Source of the DNA: Diplonema papillatum
Lineage: Eukaryota; Euglenozoa; Diplonemea; Diplonemida; Diplonemidae
NCBI GenBank assembly: GCA_030068145.1
Contig: JAPJBO010000233.1
Coordinates: 205,961-269,960, forward strand
Length of the DNA stretch: 64,000 nt
Direction of reading: 5' to 3'
The notes beneath the pieces are model-generated. The model was not told the DNA's origin, searched no databases, and was given only the letters and a program-made list of their open reading frames with translations. Below are positions 32,330 to 42,984 of the stretch, piece after piece. The position numbers and the translations under genes were made by a program. The stretch's first letter is position 1, and the number at the start of each line of letters is the position of its first letter.

Positions 32330-32765
32330 AACAATTGAGACGGCCACGTGTCAGAGCGTCATACGTTACATTGCAACAGGAACTGCTCTGATTGTGGCTC
32401 GTCTGATACCCATTAGGCAGAAGGTCTCGGCAGGGGCTTTCAACACGGCTCCAGACGACGGCCTTTTTGGTTGCTGCCAACGCTGTACAAGCTCTCAGCG
32501 CACCTTCAGAAGGATGAAGCTTCGCACGCTACATTGACACCCGACAAGGACTGCTCTCGATACGGCCCGTCTGATACCCATAAAACAGGGACTTTGCCCA
32601 CGGCCCAGACGACAGCCCCGTTGGATGCTGCCAAGGTTGCTGCACAAGCTCAGCTCACCTTCCGAAGGGATGCAGCGTTGTACGCTACAGACTGGCATCG
32701 ACATCCGATAAGAACTGCTGCTCGGTGCTTTTCCACCCGCAGCAGGCGGAAACTGAAGAAGCGGG
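32330..32765. repeat. Diverged tandem repeat, about 165-bp unit
   Basis: Elements such as GCTCACCTTC, CAACAGGAACTGCTC and CTGATACCCATTA recur around 32330, 32497 and 32656, indicating two to three diverged units. Non-coding. Confidence 0.65.
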
Positions 32766-32973
32766 CACACGGATAATTTTCTTCTCATGCCGTGAGGCTG
32801 CCTGCTGGACTGACGAGACGCCGCGCCCCTCCTGAACTGAAGTGTCCTACAGACAGTATCTGGCTCCTACGCTTCAAGTAGCGTTTGTGCGCACCCCGTG
32901 CACACAAACGGCTCAGCAACAGAACGAAGCAAGCACTGGCGTCATCGACAGCCTTTTGAATCCGTTGAACGTT

Positions 32974-33260
32974 GTTCTCAGCAAGGTAGTTGTACATACT
33001 CCCTGCGTGGGTCTGTTCTCAGCAAGGTAGTTGTACATACTCCCTGCGTGGGTCTGTTCTCAGCAAGGTAGTTGTACATACTCCCTGCGTGGGTCTGTTC
33101 TCAGCAAGGTAGTTGTACATACTCCCTGCGTGGGTCTGTTCTCAGCAAGGTAGTTGTACATACTCCCTGCGTGGGTCTGTTCTCAGCAAGGTAGTTGTAC
33201 ATACTCCCTGCGTGGGTCTGTTCTCAGCAAGGTAGTTGTACATACTCCCTGCGTGGGTCA
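32974..33260. repeat. 41-bp minisatellite, seven copies, derived from the hisC-like gene
   Basis: Seven virtually identical 41-base units start GTTCTCAGCAAGG. Each matches, with several substitutions, the gene at about 34386-34422. Its minus-strand translation in one frame is GSMYNYLAEN, against GSVYNYLAENN in the intact protein. As 41 is not a multiple of three, the array is not a coding repeat. The last unit differs only at its final base. Confidence 0.95.
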
Positions 33261-33400
33261 AGGGCGTCCTTCGCACAGCCTTCGCCCAACCGTGCCTTGC
33301 AGGCAGTTGTGGCAGCCGTGGATCAGTCGCGGAGATCGGTCGAGGAGGCGGAGGCTCCAACAAAAGCGCCCGACCACCGGATGTCGCGCGCGGAGGTGGT
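33261..33400 (-). pseudogene. Fragment of the histidinol-phosphate aminotransferase 3' end
   Basis: Downstream of the minisatellite on the plus strand, the minus strand encodes HGCHNCLQGTVG. It corresponds to PGCHNCLRVTVG near the C-terminus of the intact gene at 34256-35377. Relative to the gene, this fragment and the minisatellite segment are in swapped order. That suggests tandem or rearranged copies of the gene's 3' end. It is non-functional. Confidence 0.7.
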
Positions 33401-34255
33401 CGTTGTTATTGGTGCTGGTTTTGAGGGATAAGGAACCATTAGAAATCTTTTTGCGGTGGTCTCCGCTGGCCCGGTAGTTTGTGCTACCGCCCAATTCTTT
33501 TACACTCGTTCTCTTCTCTACTCACTACTGTTACGTACTCTTTCACTCTTTTCCTCACTTTGGCTAGGCAAAAAAAAGAAACACCTGCGACCGAAACCAC
33601 GAACACATTCGCAATGAATGTGGCCCTGGGCCCCCCACGTGCATACATGTTGAGCAGTGTGAGCTTGAAATGCAGGTACCACAGGGGTAAGCTTGCATTT
33701 GTCATAGGCTAGGGTTATTTGCATACGTCGTCCGAGGACGATCTCATGTTGAACAGGGGTTGCCATGTACGCGTGCCATGTGCGCGGAGGTGGGGGGGAA
33801 ACGGTCCAAGACACTCACCGAAACCCTTTCCTCCTGTTGCAGGTGCGTGCCCCGTCCGCCTGAGGAGGGGGGGCTGCGCTGTGGAGAGGGGCAGCGCGCC
33901 TCGTCGGCTGTCGCCCCGACCCCCGCGACCTGAGGGGGTGATGGCCTCCAGCACCAGGCCTCCTGGCGGAGTAAGCTAACAGAGCGGTCAAAAGTGTCAG
34001 GTGTAGGTTCATCCGCAGTTCCAGTGTGCCATGCCCGCAAATCCAGCGCGAAATCCGGTGTGACACCCACAAATCCAGCATGAATCCAGTGTGACATCCG
34101 CAAATTCAGTGCGAAATCCAGTGGACGACGGATGAGATTTACAGTGGACTGTCGGGTGCGGCGTACTGACTTCCACACCCGCAAAATAGACCGCACGGTT
34201 CAACACCCCCCACCCGGTGCTGGAGCACACAGCTGCAGGACGTTGAAACACACTC
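33401..34255. other. Gene-free stretch with short repeats
   Basis: Contains a two-and-a-half-copy repeat with CCGCAAATCCAG..GTGTGACA units at 34015-34125 and no supported coding frame. It is the 3' flank of the aminotransferase gene. Confidence 0.6.
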
Positions 34256-35377
34256 CTACAGCTTCGCAAGAGATCGGAAGCTGCGAAGGAGGCGCAAGAG
34301 AGTGTCGTTCTCGGCCTTGGTCCCGACCGTGACACGCAGGCAGTTGTGGCAGCCGGGTTGCGACGACCTGTTGCGGACCACGACGTTGTTCTCCGCCAGG
34401 TAGTTGTACACGCTCCCCGCGTCTGCGACCTTGACGAGGAGGTAATTCGCGTCGGATCGGTACACCTTTTCGACCACCCGAAGCTTCGGCAGCTCGTTCA
34501 GTATCCGCCTCCTCTCGCCGAGCAGAATCTGCACCTTCTTCCTCATATCCGCGGCGTTGTTCTCCAACGCGCCGAGGGCGACGGAAGCGGTCAGAGCGCT
34601 GATGTTGTATGGTGCTTTGACCTTGTTGAAGATTGAGATCACGTCCGGCGTCCCGTACGCGGCTCCCAGCCTGATCGCGGCCAGGCCGAAGCTCTTTGAG
34701 AAGGTCTGCATGACCACGAGGTTCGGGAAGTCCCCCACCCTGCTGCACCAGCTGCCTTCGCCGGAGAAGTCGACGTACGCCTCGTCCACTACCACGATGC
34801 CGTTGAACTGTTCGAGCAGTGACACAATCGACCTCCGGTCGATGACGTTGCCTGTTGGGTTGTTCGGGGAGCAGATGAACACAATCTTGATGGCAGGGTC
34901 AGCCTTCACCGCGCGAAGCACCTCTTGCTCATCGAGGGCGAACGATTCCTTCAATAGCGGCACGTTGACAACCCCGACGTTGTTGGTCGCCGCACTGACG
35001 TTGTACATGCCGTACGTCGGCGGGCACTGCAGGATCTTATCCTTCCCCGGCTCGCAGAACACCCGGATGGCCAGGTCGATGGCTTCGTCGGAGCCGACGC
35101 CGAGGAAAAGGTTGCTGGGGGACAGCGACGGGTTGCGCAGGGCGACAAGCTGCTCCTTCACCGCGAGGACCTTCGGGTCCGGGTACCGCTCAAGGTGCAA
35201 GCTCCGGAGGTACTTCGTGCTTTGCTTGCCGGTCGTGGACAGGCACGCCCCCAGCGCGTTCTCGTTCGCGTCCAGCATCACCTCCTTAGCCTCGGCGAAC
35301 TCATCGCGGGCGCACGTGTACGCCTCGAGGTTCCAGATGTTCGGACGCACCAACGAGCGCAGGTTGAACGACGTCAT
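34256..35377 (-). CDS. hisC: Histidinol-phosphate aminotransferase, single exon
   Basis: 373 residues from the ATG at 35377, complete and without introns. It catalyses the PLP-dependent transamination of imidazole-acetol phosphate with glutamate to histidinol phosphate in histidine synthesis. Fold-type I features: LVRPNIWNLEAY and DANENALG near the start (9-43), GVGSDEAIDLAIR (93-105), PPTYGMY (119-125), CSPNNPTG (169-176), VDEAYVDF with Asp198 (197-204), PLP-binding Lys228 in TFSKSFGLA, Arg236, and the C-terminal substrate Arg in CLRVTVGT. Length and motifs are those of the family. No targeting sequence is obvious, so it is probably cytosolic. Wording such as RPNIWNL..ARDEF and NKVKAPYN recalls fungal and Bacteroidota enzymes. 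The upstream region has a T/C-rich tract and a 24-base poly-G run. Fragments of its 3' end lie at 32974-33400. Confidence 0.95.
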   Translation of the reverse strand: MTSFNLRSLVRPNIWNLEAYTCARDEFAEAKEVMLDANENALGACLSTTGKQSTKYLRSLHLERYPDPKVLAVKEQLVALRNPSLSPSNLFLGVGSDEAIDLAIRVFCEPGKDKILQCPPTYGMYNVSAATNNVGVVNVPLLKESFALDEQEVLRAVKADPAIKIVFICSPNNPTGNVIDRRSIVSLLEQFNGIVVVDEAYVDFSGEGSWCSRVGDFPNLVVMQTFSKSFGLAAIRLGAAYGTPDVISIFNKVKAPYNISALTASVALGALENNAADMRKKVQILLGERRRILNELPKLRVVEKVYRSDANYLLVKVADAGSVYNYLAENNVVVRNRSSQPGCHNCLRVTVGTKAENDTLLRLLRSFRSLAKL

Positions 35378-35444
35378 GCTGCCTTTTCTCTTTCGTCTGC
35401 TCTTTTCTTTTTTTTCTTCTTCTGAAAAAGATAGCCTGTAATAT

Positions 35445-35572
35445 GGGGGGGGGGGGGGGGGGGGGGGGCCCGGCTATAGGATGGAAACGTTGGAAACGTT
35501 TCCGTTTCCGTTTCCTTCTTTTTGGCGGTGGATGGAAACGCCGTTTCTTTTCAAAAGAAACGGCTGGTATGC
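35445..35572. repeat. Poly-G run, TTTCCG repeats and a 12-bp-stem hairpin
   Basis: 24 G at 35445-35468, then GGAAACG/CGTTTCC repeats, then a perfect hairpin at 35548-35572 (12-bp arms around one base). The same parts, inverted, lie at 36271-36408. This looks like a dispersed element upstream of the aminotransferase gene. Confidence 0.85.
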
Positions 35573-36270
35573 CACTAGTATACGTATGGTTGCGTCTGCT
35601 CCACGCGGTCGCAACTCTTATGCTTCTTTCCTCCCTCTTTTTCGGAGCCGCCTTGTCCATTGTTTCCCACTGGATTGCGGGGTCCGCCGTTCGGAACACA
35701 TTTCCGGTCGGACCTTCAGCCAGGGCAGCGGGCACTTCTCTTCCTCCGTCTTCTGGCGGGCTCTCTGACTCTTCAGGGCCCTTCCTGGGCTGTTCTTCGA
35801 CTTGGCTCGGCCCCTTCTTGTGTGTCGTCGCGGTCTCGTTTGTGCAGAGCAGTCGCTGATGCTCACCGCTTTCTTTCATCGGCGATCTGACACGAGCAAA
35901 TAGGTAACCACAAGCTAATGATGCAGAATGTCGTCACATGCGGATGCTGAGGTTTTCTGACACCAGATTCCACTCTTCTGTGCCTACCACTTCGTCCTCT
36001 GCTCACGTTCTCATGTTTACTTGTATCGGCGGCCGTGCCGAGTGGGGCTTTTTGAATCTGCCGTCCTCTTCTGCATTGTCGGTGGGGTTCTTCCTGCCGT
36101 CGCTGTCTATGCTCCGACAACACCTCCCGATGGTGGTAGATCAAAAGAAGAAGGTGATCCCGCCCTCTGAAAGGAAAGCCAAAATTTGGCTGGAAACGGA
36201 CACCCGACGGACACACAGAAGGACCCGCGAAGTGGTATCCTATAGGACCCCTCAGCATGAGGAGCCTTCC

Positions 36271-36377
36271 GGCGTTTCTTTTAAAAGAAACGTTTCCGTT
36301 TCCGTTTCCGTTTCCGTTTCCGTTTCCATATTTCAAAAAAACTAAAAGAAACGGCGTTTCCATCCAACTTAGCCCTA

Positions 36378-36408
<31 letters not shown>
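36271..36408. repeat. Inverted relative of 35445-35572: palindrome, (TTTCCG)n and poly-G
   Basis: A perfect 20-bp palindrome CGTTTCTTTTAAAAGAAACG is followed by about five TTTCCG units, an AAAAGAAACGGCGTTTCCATCC segment and a 31-base G run (36378-36408). It is in opposite orientation to the copy at 35445. The stretch 35573-36270 shows no supportable gene. Confidence 0.85.
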
Positions 36409-36409
<1 letters not shown>

Positions 36410-36659
36410 GCGACTCCCATTGTAAATTTGTCCGTTTTATTATTTTTGCCATTTTTGCATGCTTCGGAGGCACCTCCGGGTACTTTGAGCCCTAAAAGTA
36501 TGTGTTCACGAGGCTTTTGAGGGTCCTCAACCCAGGAATCGAACAGAATCTCGCCCAAAAAGGCAGAAATGATGAGAATATTGTGAAAAATAGAGGGACC
36601 TGTCCGTGTTGGCAAAGAGATAATCTTCCCTTCGTCGACCAGAAACTGCCATGCATGGC

Positions 36660-36800
36660 CCAGAATTCGGGAATTGGTCCAGAATCCACTCTCCCTGGTC
36701 CAGGATTCACCCTCCCTAGTCAGGAGTTCACCCTCCCTGGTCAGGAGTTCACCCTCCCTGGTCCAGAATCCACCATTCCTGGCCCAGGATCTCCCTTGCC
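36660..36800. repeat. Tandem repeat, about 24-bp unit
   Basis: Five or six imperfect units of the type TCAGGAGTTCACCCTCCCTGG, with TCCAGAATCCACC variants. Non-coding. Confidence 0.8.
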
Positions 36801-36954
36801 CAGAGCCCGCGGGTGCCGTCCGACGGACAGTTGGCGGATTCCTACACGCGGGGGACCTTGTTGCCTCGGTTCCCGGCGCACCTTCTGCTTCCGCGGTCAC
36901 GTGCCACACCCGTTGACTTCTTTTATCTTCTAGCGTTTATTGTGGTTTAGGCTT

Positions 36955-37780
36955 CTGCAAGAACCGCTTCGCCTCAGTTGTCGCAGCTTCCAGTATGTTT
37001 TTCTGTAGCTTTTTTCGAGTATAAATTCGGAAATTTGGGCGTTGTGGTGTGCTCCCTTGGGGTTTCGCCACGCATTTGACCTTGAACCGGGCCCAGTCCG
37101 GGTTGGTCTGGGGTGATCCGGGTTGGTCTGGGGTGATCCGGGTTGGTCTGGGCTGATCCGGGTTTGGTCCGGGCTGATCCGGGTTTGGTCCAGGGTCATC
37201 TACACCAGGAAGCAGCCTCAAAAGACGGTAGCAGGGTCAGACTATGCCTGGAATGACTCAAGATGCAGTTTTTTGTGCCCAGGGATGCTCAAAATGTTTT
37301 CTCCGGTCTGTTTTTCCTCCAGATTTGGGACCCGCTTGTAGCAATTCTAGACTTGGCTCTGTTCTCAATCTTCTCCAGGAACCGCTTCGCCCGGTTGCCG
37401 CAGTTTCCATGATGATTTCCTTGTGGCTTTTTTCGTATAAATTTCAAATTTGGGCGTTGTGGAGTGCTCCCTGTGGTGGTTTCGCCAGCATTTGACCTTG
37501 AACCGGGCCCAGTCCGGGTTGGTCTGGGGTGATGCGGGCTGATCCGGGTATGGTCCGGGCTGATCCGGGTATGGTCCGGGCTGATCCGGGTATGGTATAG
37601 GGACATCCAAACACCAAAAAGCAGCCACAAACGACGGCAGCAGGGTCAGACTGTGACAGGAATGACTCCGGATGTGGTCCTTTGTGCCCCGGAATGCTCC
37701 AAAAATTTCTCTACACTATTTTTCATCCAGATTTGAGACTCGTTTTGTAAAAGTTCTAGAGATCGGTTATTTTCGGACAT
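36955..37780. repeat. Tandem segmental duplication, about 415 bp, each with an internal 20-bp array
   Basis: The segment 36955-37365 is repeated at 37372-37780 with roughly one difference in six bases. Each unit holds a variable number of GGGTTGGTCTGGGGTGATCC or GGGCTGATCCGGGTATGGTC units (37090-37195; 37510-37600). No coding capacity. Confidence 0.8.
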
Positions 37781-38174
37781 CTTGTCGAGGTGGCCGAAAC
37801 CTCCATTTTGCACCATGCTACCCCTTCTTTTCGCACTTTTGGGTGACATTCTGATCAGTTTCTGGCTCGCGCGCCCTCGACAACCTCATCTGAACCGATT
37901 TTGGGGGCGAACGACACCCGCAAGGGCCTTACAGTATGCAGAAATCGCGCAAATAATAAAACGGACAAGATTTACCACGGCGTTCGCACCCCCTAGGGCA
38001 ATGCTGTCAGCGTACGGCTAACGTCGACTCTGCTCTCGATTGCCCTGTCAGCGGGGAGCATGCAGTCGGGTGAAGGTGCGGCCACCTTTACCCTCAGGCA
38101 GCGAAGTGGTGGCATTGAACGCACCGCTGCTTCGTCTCGATGGGCTCAGCTTGCGGTTGCGCCTTGCTCGTCCA

Positions 38175-38620
38175 GTGCCTGGGGAGGATGCGAAAGGAGA
38201 AGCGACGTGCCGACGCGGGTCGTTCCTTTTTGAGATGCACGCCGTCAGTTAGCGGCTCGCTGTCAGTAACTCGGTAACTGTGATTTTTGACGGCAAGTGC
38301 TCACATGGCTTCGCACTCTATCGGCAAGAATTACCCCGAAACCTGCGTGCCTAAAACGTCGGGGTGCCCATCCAACATCGAGACGGGACCGCAGGTTCTG
38401 CCTTATCAGCGTCGGAGTCACTGTCTTTGGGCGCAGTCGACGCTTTCCAGGACAAAGCCCGGACTCGCAGTGTCCTTCGAGCACAACGCAGATTGCGACG
38501 CGGTGCGTGTCTTGCAATTCAAGTGGTTTGTAGAAACTTGGGCAACCGAAACATAGTCACTTGCTGTCTCTGTTGAGATCGTGCCTTGGCGTTGAGGAAC
38601 CCGTCTTGCGGGCGAGACAG
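38175..38620. repeat. Dispersed repeat, copy without minisatellite
   Basis: Matches 42985-43785 in direct orientation (shared GGTCGTTCCTTTTTGAGATG, GCGGCTCGCTGTCAGT and GAGATCGTGCCTTGGCGTTG), except that the other copy carries a 65-bp minisatellite in the middle. The junction here is around 38400-38450. No protein motif. Confidence 0.8.
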
Positions 38621-38997
38621 GCAGCTTACGGCACGGCTGCTGTGGATCTGCGCCGAGCCCACCACCTTGCAGCTCTATGTGCCAGCAACTAAAGCGCGAA
38701 GGTTGAGCCAATGAGAGCGATATCGCCGGCGCTCAGCTGTTCAGGATTTCCAAGAAGTGGTCCTCGCTGAAGTAGTCACAGCGAATGCGCCTTCCATCGA
38801 AGATGCTGTGGGGTTTTTTTTCGCAAGTAATTACCTTCCCAGAAGTGCACAGTTTTGTATTGCAACAGGCAAAAGGAGGTTCGGAAGGATCGGAAGCCAC
38901 AAAAATCCAGGCATGTTGACCGTATCAATCAAGTGGTAGCCCCGGGCAATGCGTTCCAATCTAATGATATTCCCAGGGGAGATCAATGCGGACACAC

Positions 38998-39819
38998 CTC
39001 CCTTCCATGACTTCGAGAGATCGCGTGGCGCTTTGTGGGTACTGGAACTGGACGAGGATTTTTGACTCGATGGTGCTCATCGGTGATGATGACGTTGGTG
39101 ACGGGGCCGAACTTCGAACACTCCGCTTTGACGCTGTTGACCAGATCCGCGTCAATTTCAGACGGATCGGCGACCATGTTCGTCAAGCACACGACACGAG
39201 AGCTGGTTGTCGTATCCGAAATGACTGGAATCTTCGGGTTGTTCAGCAGGAATAGAAACTCCTGCAGCACACCCTCGACCGACGCGGAGTCGCCTTTGAC
39301 GGTGACGTTGGCGCCGGGGTTCGTGTCCATGGACGGGATGCGGATCTCGCAATTGTACTTCGCCGACAGGGCGGCGTGCTGCCTGCCCTGCTTGACGATG
39401 AGGAGGCCGCACTTTTCGCGGGGGATGTCGAGGACCAGCGTCTGCTTCACGAACGTGCTCTTCGGGCGCATGAGCGCCGACAGCTGCTGCTGCTGGCTGT
39501 GCTGCTGCTTTGCCCTGCTTTTGCCGCCGATCGCCGGCTCGGGACCTGCCATGAGCGGGTTGAGCAGCTCAGGTTTCGGTGGCGCTCTGACGACGGGCAC
39601 CGCGGGTTTCGCGGCAGCCGAGAGAGGCGTGGGGGCGGTGACGGTGGTCGCCTTGTTCTGTGACAGCTTCTGCATGAGGGCGATCTTCGCGGTCTGCCTG
39701 CTCAGGTTCAGGAGCTCGTCTTCGACGCTCGAGTAGAACGGCTGAGCCGCCGGGACTGCGGGCTTCGGCCCCGCCGACACGGGCATGGCCGGATCCGCCA
39801 GCGACGATGCTGTGGTCAC
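38998..39819 (-). CDS. RNA-binding protein with KH domain and U2AF-homology-type RRM; apparent frameshift
   Basis: An exon of about 275 codons. The N-terminal third is Ala/Pro/Gln-rich. Residues about 130-195 form a KH-like fold (PREKCGLLIVKQGR, then a VEGVLQEFLFLL helix). Next comes an RRM start resembling the UHM of SPF45/U2AF proteins: VVCLTNMV, an ECSKFG helix end and VTNVIITD. The RRM continues correctly (SKILVQFQYPQSATRSLEVMEG) only in another frame, so a one-base insertion or equivalent lies near 39065-39080. A donor (GAG|GTGTGT) ends the exon at 38998, and the last RRM strand would be on an unseen exon. The role is probably splice-site or RNA recognition in the nucleus. The start is uncertain: first ATG at about 39786, with a possible upstream exon. 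Confidence 0.6.
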
Positions 39820-39829
39820 GAGAATTTGA

Positions 39830-40027
39830 CCTCTCCCCTCACTTTCGTCTTGCCGAATGCCTCCGCCGGGGGTGCTGCGTTTTGGTTCGATGGGTTGGGT
39901 AAAAAAAAACGGCGGGGCGTGTGTCTGTGCTTTGTTTGCGCACTAGCAGAACTCACCTGCTTTGGTAAGTTTCATGTTGCCAACTACTAATTTCTAGTAC
40001 CAACAATGCATTGTTAACACAAGAATA
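39830..40027. other. Upstream region of the KH/UHM gene
   Basis: Contains a short poly-A tract (39901-39909). No clear promoter element can be named. Confidence 0.3.
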
Positions 40028-40240
40028 CTCGAGGGACTGCCTTGTGCTCATTTCGAAGGAGGCTAGAGGGGGAGAAAACAATACAACTACAAAGTGGGTC
40101 TTTTTTGTTGAACGCTTACGCCCGCCACTAAACCCAGGGTTACCTGTGTTTCGTGTGGGCTACAGCACATTTACCTCCTTTGATCTATCGCAACTGGCAG
40201 TCTCCTCAAGCATTTCCTACAAAGCAGGTGCTTATACAAA
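40028..40240. repeat. Dispersed repeat, long copy (also 58050-58266)
   Basis: More than 200 bases starting near ACTCGAGGGACTGCCTTGTG are nearly identical to 58050-58266 and include the segment also found at 11088-11213. Near-identity suggests recent activity. A diverged short copy follows at 40370-40460. Confidence 0.85.
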
Positions 40241-40499
40241 AAAACTCTTGAAGGTCGGTTGTGTACAAGCGATGTCCCTGTCCCACCGGCAGGTGCTCTG
40301 CACAGCTACGTAGCCAAGAGACGGCTGTAGCGTGTGGCTACCTGTGCTGTTCATGTGTTTGTTGAACGTTACGCCCGCCGCTAAACCCAGATTTACCTGT
40401 GTTTCGTGTGGGCTTCACATCGCTTGTCATCACATCACCTCCCTTGAGATTTATTCGTAACTGGCAGCGTCAGTTCCTAAGAAGCAGGGTGCGTATCTA

Positions 40500-42600
40500 G
40501 CAAACGCTTTAACCACAGACGGCGACGGTATCAGAGTTGGGCCCATTATCGGAGTTTGCCCCCGGAGCCGAAATTATCGGATTTAATCTCGTTTTATCGA
40601 AAGCGATAATGATATCGCTTTTTTCGAAACCTGAACAAAGGCAGGAACAGTAAGTCCTGACAACAGACGCTTCGTAGACCGCCTCTTTATCGCAGAGCAG
40701 GAAAGCTCCGGAGTGTACGAAAAGGGGATGTTTGTGTCCTTCACCGACTTTCAGCCCAGCGACACATCGTGCAAACGTCGCCAACTACGTTCTGCTGTAG
40801 CTCAGTGAATCTTGAACACAGTTTGTTCGTTATGATCCGATTCGCTTGCGCAGCGGATCCTAGTGGTTGTGTACCCGCCTTCAAGAGTGGTTCACTAAAG
40901 AATCCCAGGTTGCTGCGAAGTATTGTAATGTCCTTCCAGTTTTTTTTTTTTTTTAGACTGTTTCTCAGTGCTCCCGCTTACCTCCGAAATGCCGGAGGAA
41001 GCCTAAATCTGGAAAAGTTTTTTTTTTTTGGCGCTGTCGCGGTGTCGCGCTTTTTTTAGCAGTGTCTGTCAGTGCTCCCGCGGTGAGCTGGAGTTAGAGA
41101 TGGGTTGCTCCACCACAACCAAAATGCGCGTGAATCTGCACCACACGCGCTTTTTTTACTGTAGCTTTGACAGCTTCTGAGATTGGATCCCACCGCCAAC
41201 TCCCGACATGCCGGAGGAAGCAAACACCAGCAATTTCATGCTGTTCGTGCAGTGCACAAGCTGGGTATGGTAGATAGATGCAGATGCCACTGCAGTGTCA
41301 GCCGAAGGTGCTGATCCTCACAAGCGAGATCTCATGCCGGGATATCACTGCACTCCTACCAGTCATCAGCAGACCTAAATTTGATATGAATCCTTTGCCG
41401 GTGGACACTTTGGACAAAACGAGACAAATGATGACATAGTCCTACATCCTGCGCCGCAGGCGCGGAAAAAAATTGGAGGCCTTGTCTGGGGCAGTACGAA
41501 GATCCCGAAAACTGGCATGGTGTCACACACAGCGGTTTGCCCAAAGAGTATTTGAGAGCACAAAGACTCCTGATAAGCATGAGGATAGACACTGTCCTTC
41601 CCTCTTCACAGTTTTGTGTTGGACTCAGTCAGTTTTGATGCCAAATGTGACAACATGCTCGCACCATCAGCCACATCTTGTGCCCCAGGCGCGGTTTTTT
41701 GAAGCAGTCCGTGCCGCAGGTGAGGTAGAAAGATTCTGCAAAGACTTCATGACCAGTACTAGTCGCGAGCTACACCCACACGGGTTCACTCCTACGCCCC
41801 AGGTACCAGGCCGGAGGAATTCCTCAGGGCCCCCCGGAGGAATTCCTCCGGGGCATTTTTCAGCACCTTTTTTTTTTTGAGGAATTCCTCCGGGGTTTTC
41901 GTTAGCGGGAGCACTGCTGTTTCTAGAGAGAGACGAGTTAGACTTCTGACTGTTTCTTGTCGTAAGCGGTCGGTTTTTCTTTTTTTTTTAAGACAATCCC
42001 AGTCAGGGCCTTATATATAAAAATTCCTCCTACGTAACTGTCCAAAAGTTGCTCGGAGTTACTAAAAATCCCAGTTGCCGGGACCCTGCACGTTTATGTA
42101 GCCGACAGGGTGCACCTCTTTGTGGTTGTCACTACTGTCCATCACAGAGACTATCCTTCGGAAGCAAAAGAGCCATGCGAAGAAGGCGAGTGTTGGGGTA
42201 CTTTAGCAGTGTGCCGGGATCATTCAAGAACACTTGGCAGTAATCTGAAACAGCAGGGCGGACAGCCGCGGTCTTCGCTTTCTTGGCAAACACGTCATGA
42301 AACAATACACAAGCCAGAAATACCAGCGCCGCAGGCGCGGCAATTTTTTTTCAAGCTATTGGGCCAGTCGCAGGTTCCAAAATTGAGGCTGTACGTTGCT
42401 TCAACGATGATCCAAAGGTGCAGTAACCGGTGCTGTGTACTGCTAGTGTGACTGCTGTACTGTAGCATTACTACTGGGCCCCTCAGCCAGAGCATACTGT
42501 GTGTTGCTCGGACTTGGTCCGAGCACCAGACCCATATATAAGCCACTGATCCCAGTTCCAGGTTATTAGCTTCATTTTGCCTCAGTTTTCCAAATTCTGT
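40500..42600. other. Gene-free stretch with small palindromes
   Basis: Contains poly-T tracts (40940-40954, 41020-41030), a CCGGAGGAATTCCTCCGG palindrome family (41811-41900, three copies), and three scattered GGCGCGG-rich motifs (41450, 41690, 42330). Near 41080-41180 is a diverged relative of the 8478 element's ends. No supportable gene. Confidence 0.55.
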
Positions 42601-42604
42601 CTCA

Positions 42605-42940
42605 ATAGCAATAGGAACCCCTCGTCGCCATCAAGAGCGAAGTTCGAGAAGGCGGCACCGGCGCGAACGAACCTCCGCGTCTAAGCCGGGAGTTAAACAG
42701 CGTGAAGGAGGACCCGCCGAAGCACAGCCGAGCAAGCCGAGCGGGCAGACGACAACGCCGTGAGGACGCAGTTATCGATGCGCAACCGATGAAGCTGGAC
42801 GAGCAGCGAAAGAGAAGCGAAGCACCAAGCGCGGGCCTCAACGCGACGATCATGGCGAGCTGAAGAGGCGAAAGCATGCCACATCACGTGCGAAGAGGTC
42901 ACCGCGACGCCGGCGACGCAGATCATCGCCACTCATGATG
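42605..42940 (+). mobile_element. 3' end of a LINE C copy
   Basis: The last about 190 bases match the C-terminus and 3' end of LINE C (GAAGCGAAGCACCAA, AGGCGAAAGCATG, CACATCACGTGCGAAGAG, GCAGATCATCGCCAC). The copy is 5'-truncated and frameshifted. Confidence 0.75.
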
Positions 42941-42984
42941 TGCATTTAACACAGACGATGGCTCAGTTCGAGGCGTGCCTTGCT

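Noticed and set aside
32785-32997. Independent small gene starting MYNYLAENNV on the minus strand
   Set aside because: Its start is the aminotransferase-derived minisatellite. The remainder has no homology to the enzyme and no support as a gene.
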